This document shows, one piece after another, positions 49,556 to 58,433 of a stretch of DNA of 64,000 nucleotides. The stretch is from Haloarcula pelagica (lineage in GTDB: Archaea > Halobacteriota > Halobacteria > Halobacteriales > Haloarculaceae). The stretch spans positions 186,001 to 250,000 of the forward strand of contig NZ_CP126162.1 of NCBI RefSeq assembly GCF_030127105.1. The letters are read 5' to 3'. Every line of letters starts with the position of its first letter. Positions within the stretch are counted from its first letter, which is position 1. The notes under the pieces are model-generated. The model was not told where the DNA came from, ran no database searches, and saw only the letters and a program-made list of their open reading frames with translations. The position numbers and the translations under genes are program-made.

Positions 49556-50736
49556 ATGGAACCCGCAGTAATCGGCCTGTTTCTGGTCGCCGGAGTGGCG
49601 AGTTTCTTCATGGCCTGGGTGATCGGTGCCGGCTCCAGCGGCGCGACGCCGTTCGCTCCCGCAGTCGGTGCGAACGCCATCTCGACGATGCGGGCGGCCT
49701 TCGTCGTCGGCCTGCTCGGGTTCGCCGGCGCTGTCGTCCAGGGGGCGAACGTCTCCCAGGCGATCGGCAGCGGCCTCGTCGGCGGCGTCACCCTGCCGGT
49801 GACCGGCGTCATCGTCGTCCTGCTGATCGGCGCCGGTCTGATGGCGCTTGGGATCAAGACCGGCTACCCGATCGCCACGGCGTTTACCGTCACCGGTGCC
49901 GTCGTCGGCGTCGGGCTGGCGATGGGCGGCTCGCCCGTCTGGTCGAAGTACCTCCAGATCGGGACGGTCTGGGTGTTGACGCCGTTCGTCGGCGGCGGGA
50001 TCGCCTACGGGATCGCCAGTGTCCTGCCCCGGCCGGACGTGCCCGAGCGCTACAGCGTCGCCGTGCTCGCCGGACTCGTCGGCGCCGTGCTCGCGAACGT
50101 CAGGTTCGCGTCGCTCGGACCGGGGGCGCGATGGGGTCGCTGGTCGGAGCCGGCCAGCGGGCGATCGGTGTCGACGGGATGGCGGTCCCGGTCGCACTCT
50201 CGGGGCTGCTGGCGGTCGCGGTCGCCGGCGTCGTCTCCTGGGACATCCGGCGGGACCTGGACGGCGGGCTCCGGCGCGTCCTGCTGGCGCTTGGCTCGCT
50301 CGTGGCCTTCTCGGCGGGCGGGAGCCAGGTCGGGCTCGCCGTCGGGCCGCTCGTCCCGCTGCTCGAACAGGCCGAGGTCGTCTCCCTGCTCGCGGTCCTG
50401 CTCGGTGGCGGGCTCGGCATGCTCGCGGGCTCCTGGACCGGCGCGCCGCGGATGATCAAGTCCCTGTCGCAGGATTACTCCTCGCTCGGGCCGCGCCGTT
50501 CGATCGCCGCGCTGGTCCCGTCCTTCCTGATCGCACAACTGGCGGTGCTTCTGGGCGTCCCGGTGTCGTTCAACGAGATCGTCGTCAGCGCGATCATCGG
50601 CAGCGGGGCCGCCGTCGGCGGTGGCGAGGCGGTGAGCGGCCGGAAGATCGGGCTGACCGTCGGTGCGTGGGCCGGTTCGTTCGGCCTGGCGTTCGTGCTG
50701 GGCTACGGGCTCGCTCACGCCGTGCCGATGGGCTGA
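49556..50736 (+). pseudogene. PiT-type anion permease split by a frameshift
   Basis: Two overlapping frames together encode one PiT (inorganic phosphate/sulfate) permease of about 393 aa. Frame one runs from ATG 49556 through MEPAVIGLFLVAGVASFFMA and GATPFAPAVGANAISTMRAA to LANVRFASLGPG. Frame two resumes AMGSLVGAGQRAIGVDGMAV and continues to the TGA at 50736 with VSFNEIVVSAIIGSGAAVGG. The break lies at a run of five G at 50122-50126; one more G would restore a continuous LGPGGAMGSLV. Both halves keep good codon bias, so the lesion is recent, a sequencing error, or a slippery site. In its place after the YeeE genes it may transport sulfate, thiosulfate or phosphate. Confidence 0.82.
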
Positions 50737-50768
50737 CCGGCCGCCACGGGGTCGGGGCGGCAGTGCGG

Positions 50769-51461
50769 TTACGAGGACTCGTCGGGGAAAGCCCGCGTCG
50801 CGGTCGCCTTGAACGACACGGCGATCGGATCACCGCGCTCCAGTGCCAGCGTCTCGACGCTCGTCTGTGTCACCAGTGCCCCCACGGCGATGTCGGCGCC
50901 GATGTCGACCGTGACGCGCGCGACGGCGTCACCGACAGCGATATCGCCGACTGTGCCCCGAAACCGGTTGCGGGCGCTGGTCTCGGTCTCCGGGACGCTC
51001 CCCGCAGGATGGAGCGTGACGGCGTCTTCCCGGACCGAGAGTCGAACCCGGTCGGTCGCGGCGGGCACCATCGCCCGGACGGGGCCGGCGTCGGTCTCGA
51101 CCGTCCCGAGTTCCCCGTCCCGTTCGACGACGGTCCCGTCCAGTACCGTCTCCTCGACTTCGGTCAACCCGGTGAACTCGGCCCGGACGCGGTCGAACTC
51201 CGCGAGGAGGTCGGTCGCGGTCGCCGTCAGCGAACTGCCGCCGCCGCCGGCCCCGCCGCGCTGTCGGTCGACCAACTGGCCCAGGGCGGCTTCGAGTTCG
51301 ACGACCCGCTGTTGGGACCGCGAGTACGAGCGGTCCAGCGCGGCCGCGGCCCCGTTGAGCGAGCCCTGCTCCCGGACCGCCCTGAGCAGTTCCACGTCCC
51401 GCCGAGTGACCCGCACCTCGTCCGTGTCGAGGTGGGCGTCGAACGCCGCGTCGAGGTCCAT
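50769..51461 (-). CDS. ModE-type regulator with TOBE domains
   Basis: 230-aa regulator. The N-terminal LysR/ModE-type helix-turn-helix is RDVELLRAVREQGSLNGAAA, then ALDRSYSRSQQRVVELEAAL; the C-terminal part holds two TOBE-like (molybdate-binding) segments, ending VGALVTQTSVETLALERGDP. It probably senses molybdate or tungstate and controls the divergent ABC importer. ATG at 51459-51461 was chosen; upstream in-frame sequence overlaps the importer gene. The 64-base intergenic gap carries a 19-base inverted repeat. Confidence 0.82.
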   Translation of the reverse strand: MDLDAAFDAHLDTDEVRVTRRDVELLRAVREQGSLNGAAAALDRSYSRSQQRVVELEAALGQLVDRQRGGAGGGGSSLTATATDLLAEFDRVRAEFTGLTEVEETVLDGTVVERDGELGTVETDAGPVRAMVPAATDRVRLSVREDAVTLHPAGSVPETETSARNRFRGTVGDIAVGDAVARVTVDIGADIAVGALVTQTSVETLALERGDPIAVSFKATATRAFPDESS

Positions 51462-51505
51462 ACGGGCGTCTCGCGGCCCACGAGCAAAACGGTTATGCCG
51501 CTGTC

Positions 51506-51524
51506 GACACAACGCCGATGTGTC
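51506..51524. promoter_or_regulatory. Inverted repeat at the start of the Mo/W importer operon
   Basis: GACACA-ACGCCGA-TGTGTC, perfect 6-base arms, ending one base before the binding-protein ATG and downstream of a TATA-like GGTTATGCC (51491-51499). Its position over the transcription start suggests a repressor site, possibly for the ModE-TOBE protein. Confidence 0.45.
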
Positions 51525-51525
51525 T

Positions 51526-52470
51526 ATGGGGAAACAACGGAGGGAAACACCGCATCGATCCCGCCGGGGGTTCCTCCGGACGGCCGGCGCCGCGGCCGGC
51601 GTCGCGCTCGCGGGCTGTCTCACCAGCGGACGGCCCGCGACCGGTTCGCCCGTGACGGTCCTCGCGGCCGGCAGTCTCCAGCACGCCCTGGAGACCGGTC
51701 TGAAACCTGCGGTCGACGCGTCGCTCCGGGTCGAAGCACACGGCTCGGCGACGGTCGCCCGACTGGTGGCGGAGGGCCAGCGCGACCCCGACATCGTCGC
51801 CGTCGCCGACACCGCGCTGTTCGGGGAACCGCTGTCGGTGCCGTGGTACGCGGTCTTCGCGAGCAACGCGGTCGTCCTCGCGTACAACCCGGACACCGAC
51901 GGCGGGGAGCGGGTCGAAGCGGCGGGGAGCGACCGGTGGTACGAACCGCTGCTCGCGGGGGAAGTCGCGCTCGGCCGGACGGACCCGGACCAGGACCCAC
52001 TGGGCTACCGGACCCTGTTCGCGCTCGAACTCGCGTCGCGGTACTACGACGACGCGCCCGACCTCCGGGCGACGCTGCCGGCCCGCGACCAGGTGTATCC
52101 GGAGACGGGGTTGCTCAGCCAGTTCGAGACCGGGAGCGTCGACGCCGCCTTCGCCTACCGGAACATGGCCGTCGAGCGCGGCTACGACTACGTCGAGCTC
52201 CCAGGGCAGATCGACCTCGGCGACCCGGCGTACGTCGATGAGTGGTATTCGACGGTGTCGTACGAACTGGCCGGCGGCCGGCGGATCGACGGCGGGCTCA
52301 TCGGCTACGGCGCGACGATCCGAACGTCCGATGGGCCGGCCCGTGCGGTGTTCGACCGCCTCGTGGCCGGGTCCTACCTGGCCGATTCGGGATTCCTGCT
52401 ACGCGAACAGTTCCCCCGGTACGCGGGCGACGTGCCGGCGGCCGTCGACACGGCAACCGGAGGTGGGTAA
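51526..52470 (+). CDS. Molybdate/tungstate ABC transporter binding lipoprotein
   Basis: 314-aa extracellular oxyanion-binding protein. Tat lipoprotein signal SRRGFLRTAGAAAGVALAGC with the acceptor Cys near 31. Mature domain begins VTVLAAGSLQHALETGLKPA, typical of ModA/WtpA; further on are GSATVARLVAEGQRDPDIVA and YRTLFALELASRYY. Archaeal members bind tungstate and molybdate, and which of the two is not visible here. First gene of a three-gene operon, three bases before the permease start. Divergent from the ModE-TOBE regulator. Confidence 0.83.
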   Translation: MGKQRRETPHRSRRGFLRTAGAAAGVALAGCLTSGRPATGSPVTVLAAGSLQHALETGLKPAVDASLRVEAHGSATVARLVAEGQRDPDIVAVADTALFGEPLSVPWYAVFASNAVVLAYNPDTDGGERVEAAGSDRWYEPLLAGEVALGRTDPDQDPLGYRTLFALELASRYYDDAPDLRATLPARDQVYPETGLLSQFETGSVDAAFAYRNMAVERGYDYVELPGQIDLGDPAYVDEWYSTVSYELAGGRRIDGGLIGYGATIRTSDGPARAVFDRLVAGSYLADSGFLLREQFPRYAGDVPAAVDTATGGG

Positions 52471-52473
52471 CCG

Positions 52474-53277
52474 ATGGCGACACGCACACACGCCGGCCGG
52501 CTGCAGTCGCGCGACTGGCTCTCGGTGGCGCTCGTCCTCGGCGGACTGTTGGTCCTCTACTACCTCGTCCCGCTCGCGTCGCTGCTCCTGTCGGCTTCGC
52601 CGGGGGCTGTCCTCGGGCGGCTGGCCGACCCCGCCGTCCGGAGCGCCGCGGGAACGTCGCTGCTGTCGGCGTCGATCACGACCGTCCTGGCCACGGTGTT
52701 CGGGCTCCCGCTCGCGTACTGGCTGGCCCGCACGTCGACTCCCTGGAAGCCGCTCGTCCTCGCGGTCGTCGTCCTGCCGCTGGTCGTCCCGCCGACCGTC
52801 GGCGGGGTCGTGTTGCTCACCGTCGTCGGCCCGAACACGCTCGTCGGCGGGACGGCGGCGGCGCTGGGGCTCCCGCTGACCCGCTCGCTGGCCGGCGTGG
52901 TACTCGCCCAGACGTTCGTGGCGTCGCCGTTCGTCGTCGTGACGGCCAAAGCCGCCTTCGAGAGCGTCGACCGGACGCTGGAACACGCCTCCCGGTCGCT
53001 GGGTAAGAGCAGGCTGGCGACCGCCAGGAACGTCACCCTCCCGCTGGCCGGCCCGGGCATCGCCGCCGGGGTGACCCTCGCGTTTGCGCGGTCGATCGGC
53101 GAGTTCGGCGCCACGATGATGGTCGCGTACTACCCGCGGACGCTGCCGGTCGAGATCTGGGTCTCGTTCGTCTCGACCGGCCTGGACGCGGCGTATCCGG
53201 TCGCGATCCTCCTGGTCGTCGTCGCGGTCGGCGCACTGCTCGTCCTCAACACCGTCGCGGCCAATCCCTGGGAATGA
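52474..53277 (+). CDS. Molybdate/tungstate ABC permease
   Basis: ModB/WtpB-like permease, 267 aa. Helices include SVALVLGGLLVLYYLVPLAS and LVLAVVVLPLVVPPTVGGVV; the cytoplasmic EAA-type loop reads EHASRSLGKSRLATARNVTL, followed by FARSIGEFGATMMVAYYPRT, which is characteristic of molybdate/tungstate permeases. The ATG overlaps nothing upstream (three-base gap) but its end overlaps the ATPase start by four bases (ATGA). Confidence 0.85.
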   Translation: MATRTHAGRLQSRDWLSVALVLGGLLVLYYLVPLASLLLSASPGAVLGRLADPAVRSAAGTSLLSASITTVLATVFGLPLAYWLARTSTPWKPLVLAVVVLPLVVPPTVGGVVLLTVVGPNTLVGGTAAALGLPLTRSLAGVVLAQTFVASPFVVVTAKAAFESVDRTLEHASRSLGKSRLATARNVTLPLAGPGIAAGVTLAFARSIGEFGATMMVAYYPRTLPVEIWVSFVSTGLDAAYPVAILLVVVAVGALLVLNTVAANPWE

Positions 53278-54356
53278 CACTGGAACTCACACGGCTCGCG
53301 AAGTCCTACGGCAGCTTCGACTTCGGCCCGGTCGATCTGACGGTCGGGCAGGAGGTCCTCGCGCTGCTTGGCCCCTCCGGGAGCGGGAAGACGACGCTGC
53401 TCTCGTTGATCACCGGGATCACGAGCCCCGATACGGGCTCGATCAGCCTCGACGGCCGGGCGCTGTCGGGGGTCCCACTGGAGGCGCGACGGGTCGGGAT
53501 GGTGTTCCAGGACGGGGCGCTGTTCCCGCACATGACGGCTCGCGAGAACGTCGCGTACGCGGGGGCCGACGGCGACCGTATCCGCGAACTGGCGGCCCTG
53601 CTCGAACTCGACGGCGTCCTGGATCGCACCCCCGACACCCTCTCCGGCGGGGAACGCCAGCGGGTCGCGCTCGCGCGGACGCTGGCGGCCGACCCGGACG
53701 CCCTGTTGCTGGACGAACCGCTGTCGAGCCTCGACGCACCGATCCGGCGCCGTCTCCGGGAGGAACTCCACGGGCTGTTCGACTCGCTTTCGATCCCGGT
53801 CGTCTACGTCACCCACGACCAGCGGACGGCGACGGCCCTGGGGGACCGACTCGCCATCCTCCGGGACGGCGGCCTCGAACAGGTCGGGCCGCCGCCGAGC
53901 GTGCTGGACCGACCGGCCAACCGGTTCGTCGCCCGCTTTACCGGGAACGAGAACCGCTTCGACGGCCACGTGACCGAGCGGACCGACGATGGGGCACTCG
54001 TTCAGGTCGGCGAGAAGACGCTCCGGACCGCCGTCGTCGACCCGCCTGCGGACGCCGTCACCGTCTGTCTCCACCCGTCGCGGGTGACACTCCACACTCC
54101 CGGCGCGGCCCCCGACCCCGAGGCGGCCGGCAAGGCCGACGGCTTCGGCACAGCGAACGTCCTCACCGGCACGGTCACGCGTTGGTTGAACGAGGGGACG
54201 AGCTACCGGGTCGCGGTCGAGTGCGGACCACTCACCGTCACGGCGACCGTCCACCCGCCCGTCTTCGACCGGCTCTCGATCGACACCGGGGAGACGGTTC
54301 GCGTGTCGCTCCCCCGGGAGTCGATCCACCTGCTCGGAGCCGGCGAGGCACCGTGA
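53274..54356 (+). CDS. Molybdate/tungstate ABC transporter ATPase
   Basis: 360-aa ATPase. Walker A LLGPSGSGKTTLLSL, Q-loop VFQDGALFPHMT, signature LSGGERQRVALARTL, Walker B LLLDEPLSSLDAPI, switch THDQRTATALGD. The C-terminal 130 residues form a TOBE-like regulatory region (GNENRFDGHVTERTDDGALV and LTVTATVHPPVFDRLSI). It drives the importer encoded just upstream. The gene ends 10 bases from the convergent nucleoside hydrolase. Confidence 0.86.
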   Translation: MTLELTRLAKSYGSFDFGPVDLTVGQEVLALLGPSGSGKTTLLSLITGITSPDTGSISLDGRALSGVPLEARRVGMVFQDGALFPHMTARENVAYAGADGDRIRELAALLELDGVLDRTPDTLSGGERQRVALARTLAADPDALLLDEPLSSLDAPIRRRLREELHGLFDSLSIPVVYVTHDQRTATALGDRLAILRDGGLEQVGPPPSVLDRPANRFVARFTGNENRFDGHVTERTDDGALVQVGEKTLRTAVVDPPADAVTVCLHPSRVTLHTPGAAPDPEAAGKADGFGTANVLTGTVTRWLNEGTSYRVAVECGPLTVTATVHPPVFDRLSIDTGETVRVSLPRESIHLLGAGEAP

Positions 54357-54366
54357 CGAGTGTCGC

Positions 54367-55314
54367 TCAGGACGGCGCGTCGGCGAGCCAGTCTTCGAGC
54401 GTGTCGGTGAGGAGGCGCCGGAACCCCTCGACATCGAGGTCGAGCGCGACGGTGCCGTTCGGCGCCTCGTCGGACACGCCGTGGAGATCACAGGCCAGCG
54501 CGCCTCGGTCGAGCGCGGAGTCCGTGCCGACTTCCATGTGGCAGTCGGTCGTCTCCAGCAGCCCCCCGTCGAGCAGGTGGGCCACGGCCGCGGCGTCGTG
54601 GATCGGCGCGGCGTCGAGGTCGTAGCGAGCGAGCGCCTCGTCGTCGTAGTAGGTCAGCCACTCGGCGAGCAGTCGGCCGCGGTCGGTGTCGCGGTCGAGC
54701 GCGTCGATCCACGCCGGCCGGAGCGTCGCCTTGAGGGTGGCGTCCAGGCCGACCACGGTCGGCTCACACTCCGCGATCACCTTGCGGGCGGCGTGTGGGT
54801 CCGAGTGAAAGTTCGCCTCCGCGAGCGGCGTCACGTTCCCGTGGGCCGAGACCGTCCCGCCCATGACGACGAACTCGTCGAGCAACTCCGGGAGGGCGGG
54901 TTCGATGGCCGCCGCGAGGGCGACGTTGGTCAGCGGTCCGAGCGCGACCAGCGAGAGGTCGCCGTCGTGTGCTCGGGCCTGGTCGACGATGAACTGCGCG
55001 GCGTGTGTCTCGACCGTGGCCGGCGTCTCGGACGCGTCGGGGAGGTCGCCGCGAATCCCGTCCGGGCCGTGGATGTGCTCGGCGGTCGACCGCGGCACGA
55101 GCAACGGGTCGGTCGCCCCCTGCGCGATCGGCACCGCTTCGACATCGAACAGCGCAGCGAGCGCACGGGCGTTTCGCGTGGTGTTTGCCACCGTGCTGTT
55201 CCCGTGGGTCGTCGTGATGGCCTGGAGATCGAGGGCCGGATGGGTCGTGGCGAGCGCGAGCGCGACGGCGTCGTCACAGCCCGGGTCGGCATCGATCAGG
55301 AGCGGAGTCGACAC
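54367..55314 (-). CDS. Nucleoside hydrolase (inosine-uridine preferring family)
   Basis: 315-aa hydrolase that cleaves ribonucleosides into base and ribose. The calcium-binding motif DADPGCDDAVALALA lies near the N-terminus; VALGPLTNVALAAAI, FVVMGGTVSAHGNVTPLAEA, NFHSDPHAARKV and PIHDAAAVAHLLDGG are all family landmarks. A GTG at 55312-55314 is the only start that fits the family N-terminus (xSTPLLIDADPG); no ATG is near. The gene is convergent with the Mo/W ATPase. Substrate preference unknown; ribose salvage fits a sugar-using organism. Confidence 0.85.
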   Translation of the reverse strand: MSTPLLIDADPGCDDAVALALATTHPALDLQAITTTHGNSTVANTTRNARALAALFDVEAVPIAQGATDPLLVPRSTAEHIHGPDGIRGDLPDASETPATVETHAAQFIVDQARAHDGDLSLVALGPLTNVALAAAIEPALPELLDEFVVMGGTVSAHGNVTPLAEANFHSDPHAARKVIAECEPTVVGLDATLKATLRPAWIDALDRDTDRGRLLAEWLTYYDDEALARYDLDAAPIHDAAAVAHLLDGGLLETTDCHMEVGTDSALDRGALACDLHGVSDEAPNGTVALDLDVEGFRRLLTDTLEDWLADAPS

Positions 55315-55431
55315 ACACGGTCTCTCGCCTCCAGTGACTAAACGACGGCGACCAGTGGGAGAGACGCCGGAGGGGACTGCGTGCCGGCCGGTCACCCGGT
55401 GTCTATCGGCGGGGTGTCCCGTCCCGGAGCC

Positions 55432-55857
55432 TCACTCGGCGTCGACGACGGACGCGAACGCGACGTTCTGTTTCACGCGTTCGACCTCGACGGTCGGTTC
55501 CTGACCGGGTTCCGTCTCCGGAACGATGACGACGTAGCCGCGTTCGACCTTCGCGATACCGTCGCCCTGATCGCCGATAGACTCGATCGTCACCGTCCGG
55601 ACTTCGCCCTCGTCGACGGGCGGGGACGGTGGTCCGGGTTCGCGGTCGATCTCCGCCAGTTCGGCCGTGTCCGGATCGGGAGTGGACTCCGCCGGTTCGC
55701 CGCTGGGATGGGGGAGAACGCCGATTCGATACGTCCGGCCGGCCTCGATCGCGTCGACTTCGATCTCGTCTTCGGGGACTTCGATGACGAACCGACCGTT
55801 CCGTTCCTCGACAGTTCCGCTGAACAGCGACGTGAGTCGTTCGGGAATCTCGACCAT
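55432..55857 (-). CDS. TRAM-domain protein
   Basis: 141-aa haloarchaeal protein. A short N-terminal region (MVEIPERLTSLFSGTVEERN) and a Pro/Asp-rich linker precede a C-terminal TRAM domain: VTIESIGDQGDGIAKVERGY, then VVIVPETEPG and VKQNVAFASVV. TRAM domains bind RNA; archaeal TRAM proteins act as RNA chaperones. ATG at 55855-55857. It stands alone, 126 bases upstream of the divergent DUF1059 gene. Confidence 0.82.
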   Translation of the reverse strand: MVEIPERLTSLFSGTVEERNGRFVIEVPEDEIEVDAIEAGRTYRIGVLPHPSGEPAESTPDPDTAELAEIDREPGPPSPPVDEGEVRTVTIESIGDQGDGIAKVERGYVVIVPETEPGQEPTVEVERVKQNVAFASVVDAE

Positions 55858-55983
55858 ACCACACACTGTGTCTCCTGGTAAATAATCGCTGGTAGTCTCC
55901 CCGTCCCGCTGGCGGACCAGCGACACCGGTTCGGTAATCGGCGAATAACTATTCGCGCCCCTCCGAAGGTGAAACTGGTCGAC

Positions 55984-56136
55984 ATGGCTCACCAGTACTC
56001 CTGCTCAGCGTGCGAGTTTCAGGTCCGATCGGAGAACGACGACGAACTCATCGAGCTCGTCCAGCACCACGCACAGGAATATCACGATATGTCGCCCTCC
56101 GCTGGCGACATCCGCGACGGGATGAAGACGGTATAG
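55984..56136 (+). CDS. DUF1059 small protein
   Basis: 50-aa protein reading MAHQYSCSACEFQVRSENDD then ELIELVQHHAQEYHDMS and ending GMKTV. The CxxC pair and the HHAQEYHDM motif are typical of DUF1059, a small archaeal and bacterial family of unknown function, possibly zinc binding. TATA-like CGAATAACTATTCG (an imperfect palindrome) lies about 31-44 bases upstream. Divergent from the TRAM gene. Confidence 0.78.
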   Translation: MAHQYSCSACEFQVRSENDDELIELVQHHAQEYHDMSPSAGDIRDGMKTV

Positions 56137-56153
56137 GCATCCAAAACGCCGAT

Positions 56154-56630
56154 TTAGCGCCGTTCTCGCCGGAGTGGGACGACAGTCCACTCCACTCGTT
56201 CCGGGAGTAACGTCACGACGACTGTGGCCACACCAGCGGGCCGGACCGTTCGCTCGGCCAGTCGTGTCCCCGTCGTGCGGGCGACAGTGATGGTTACGTC
56301 TGCCGTTGCCACGTCGGCGGTCGGGGTACCGCCCGCGTTCCCCGCGGCGACGGCCTCGGGAAATCGCCGACCACGGCCCGCAAGCACGGTCACGGTCCGT
56401 TCGAACTGTCGAGTTCCGTCGCGGGAGCTAGCGAGGACGACGGATCGACGATACGGAGACTCGTTCCTGACGGCGAGGTCGACACCGTCCAGGCGGCGTC
56501 CGGAGTCGGCGGTCGTGGGAACTGGGGCAGGGGTAACCGGTCGCCGAGGACGGTCCGGGCCGACACAGCCGCAGGTACCGCCCGCGAGGACGGCGGAGAG
56601 GAACCGCCGCCGGGACCAGACGGGAGTCAC
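56154..56630 (-). CDS. Secreted lipoprotein with Tat signal, unknown function
   Basis: 158 aa from a GTG at 56628-56630. The start places a Tat signal (SRRRFLSAVLAGG) and a lipobox-like GGTCGC directly at the N-terminus, Cys near 20-22. The rest is a beta-rich, Val/Thr/Arg-rich domain (LAVRNESPYRRSVVLASSRD and TVTVLAGRGRRFPEAV) like haloarchaeal secreted Ig-type domains. A longer upstream frame exists but has no signal features. I do not recognise a family. It ends 17 bases from the convergent DUF1059 gene. Confidence 0.6.
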   Translation of the reverse strand: MTPVWSRRRFLSAVLAGGTCGCVGPDRPRRPVTPAPVPTTADSGRRLDGVDLAVRNESPYRRSVVLASSRDGTRQFERTVTVLAGRGRRFPEAVAAGNAGGTPTADVATADVTITVARTTGTRLAERTVRPAGVATVVVTLLPERVEWTVVPLRRERR

Positions 56631-57653
56631 GTGCCGTCGGTCGGGGGACAGCGACGGTACTCGGTTCGTACCGCTGCGGTGTCCGGCGGTCGGGTCGGTC
56701 TGTGCGTGTCGATCGCAGCGAGGGCGGCCGACATACACACGACGACGGCCGGAACCGGCATAACTGTGCGGGACCGATCACCACCAGTCGATCTGGCGAT
56801 CCAAAATTCGCTTTTACGGGTCCAAAAGATCTAATCCCCGGGTCGGCTGTCGGTTTTCTTTTACGAATATATGCGAGTGGGTCCAGTTACTCGATTAGGT
56901 TCCTACAGTGACGATATTGCGCTATCAATACTTGGTATCCATCGACTAATCAGGGGCTTTCGATTGTTTACTTCGATTACCGAACAGTACTGGGAACAAA
57001 ACGACATCGACGGGAGGGACAAAGTGCAGGCGAGTCGTGCCGTCAACGATCGTACGACGTTCGGGAGTGGCAAACGAGCGTTTCATCACGCCGGGACGGC
57101 GGCCGGACACCCGCAGAAACTGGGAGCGACAGGTATATTGAATAACAGTCGTACACACGGTTGTCGTACCGGAGTGCAGAGGACCACCCCCGATCAGAGG
57201 ATAACACCTGTACAGTCGTTACGTCGAGGCTGCGAGAAGCGGGTACTGCGGAATCCGCGTGCGAACGGCAGGAGTGCCGGTGCAACGTGACTGGTCACGC
57301 ACCCCGTCGACGCTCCCCACCGAGGGATTCGCTCCGACATCGGTGGGTCCGGTCGGGACCGTCCGAACAGTCGGTTCGCGAGTCGCGAACGGCCGGAAAC
57401 ACGGCCGGAACTGGCCCCCAGCACGGGATCGAGTAACGACCTCACACACGAATTGCCGCCCAGCTGTGGGGAGTGGCGACGACGAACGGCGGTCGGATAC
57501 CGCTGTAGCCACACGGTACCAGCTATTTGCGTCTCGCAAACGGGTAGCCACCTCATCGCGGCACGGAGCGCCGCGATCTCTCCCGTCTCGGTCGGGGAAC
57601 AGGTCCCTGGAGAGGAACGCGGAAATCGACAGCGTTTGGCTCCTGCGAACGTT
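56631..57653. other. 1,023-base region without a supported gene
   Basis: Contains an AT-rich core near 56800-56960, a perfect 17-base palindrome at 57374-57390, three copies of ACGGCCGGAA (near 56743, 57389 and 57401) and an element at 57143-57159 resembling those at 8192 and 27670. Open frames on both strands are Arg-rich, overlap each other and carry no domain features. Confidence 0.4.
57374..57390. promoter_or_regulatory. Perfect 17-base palindrome, candidate IclR operator
   Basis: GTTCGCGA-G-TCGCGAAC, 8-base arms. Its left arm plus centre, GTTCGCGAG, recurs at 58465-58473 next to the TATA element of the nearby iclR gene. Confidence 0.45.
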
Positions 57654-58433
57654 TCAGACCTGCGTCGCGTTCACTTCGATCACGTTGGCCGCACCCTGGA
57701 CGATCTCCGGGAGTTCCTCGTGGAACCGGTCGCCCTTGAACCGGCTCGTCGGCCCCGAGATACTGATTGCGCCGCAGATGTCGCCGGTCGGGTGTTCGAT
57801 CGGGGCGGCGATACACCGGAGTCCCTGGAGGATCTCCTCGTCGTCGAAAGCGACCCCCTCCTCACGGATTCGATCGAGGGTCTCGAACAGTTCCGCCCGG
57901 CTGGAGACGGTGTTTTTGGTCCGCGCTGGCAGCCCGTGTCGATCGATGATCTCGTCGATGCGCTCGGTCGAGAGTTGCGAGAGGATCGCCTTCCCCAGTG
58001 CCGTGCAGTGGAGGTCTTTCCGGTTCCCGGTGTAGGAGGCCGTCTGGATCGCGTTCTCGCCGCGCGCCTTGTGGAGGTAGACGCCGCGCCCGTGCTCTTC
58101 GACCATGAACTGCGCGACCTCGCCGGTCTCCTCGGCGAGTCGGTCGACTTCCTCCTTTGCCACCTCGTAGATGTCGACCTGGTTTTTCGCGTACTCGCCG
58201 ATGTCGACGAACCGCAGGCTGATCTCGTATGTGTCGCCCTGTTTCACGACGAACTCGTTGTCCGCCAGCGTCGCGAGGTGACTGTGGATCGTGGCTTTCG
58301 ACCGCCCCAACTGGTCGGCGAGTTCGGAGACTCCTGCCCCGTCGTTCTCACGGAGGGCTTCGAGGATGTCACAGGAGATCTGGACTGCCTGGACGCGTCG
58401 GCCGGACCCGGGCTGGCTCGATGGCTCGCTCAT
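57654..58433 (-). CDS. IclR-family transcriptional regulator (glycoside module)
   Basis: 259-aa regulator. Winged helix: QISCDILEALRENDGAGVSE, then LADQLGRSKATIHSHLATLA. Effector domain: AKEEVDRLAEETGEVAQFMV, DLHCTALGKAILSQLSTER and LQGLRCIAAPIEHPTGDICG. It resembles the regulator at 13018-13776 in domain order and in the C-terminal ANVIEVN motif, suggesting paralogy. ATG at 58431-58433. It lies 54 bases after the ABC ATPase stop on the same strand and may be co-transcribed, with its own promoter: CAGTTAAG (58459-58466) as TATA and GTTCGCGAG overlapping it. Likely regulator of the glycoside-utilisation genes. Confidence 0.85.
   Translation of the reverse strand: MSEPSSQPGSGRRVQAVQISCDILEALRENDGAGVSELADQLGRSKATIHSHLATLADNEFVVKQGDTYEISLRFVDIGEYAKNQVDIYEVAKEEVDRLAEETGEVAQFMVEEHGRGVYLHKARGENAIQTASYTGNRKDLHCTALGKAILSQLSTERIDEIIDRHGLPARTKNTVSSRAELFETLDRIREEGVAFDDEEILQGLRCIAAPIEHPTGDICGAISISGPTSRFKGDRFHEELPEIVQGAANVIEVNATQV

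Noticed and set aside
57389-57410. Tandem ACGGCCGGAA direct repeat
   Set aside because: Only two close copies (a third at 56743) in GC-rich DNA; too short to call a repeat family or an iteron array.
57194-57556. Overlapping Arg-rich frames between 56.9 and 57.6 kb
   Set aside because: Several mutually overlapping frames on both strands, none with motifs or start signals.
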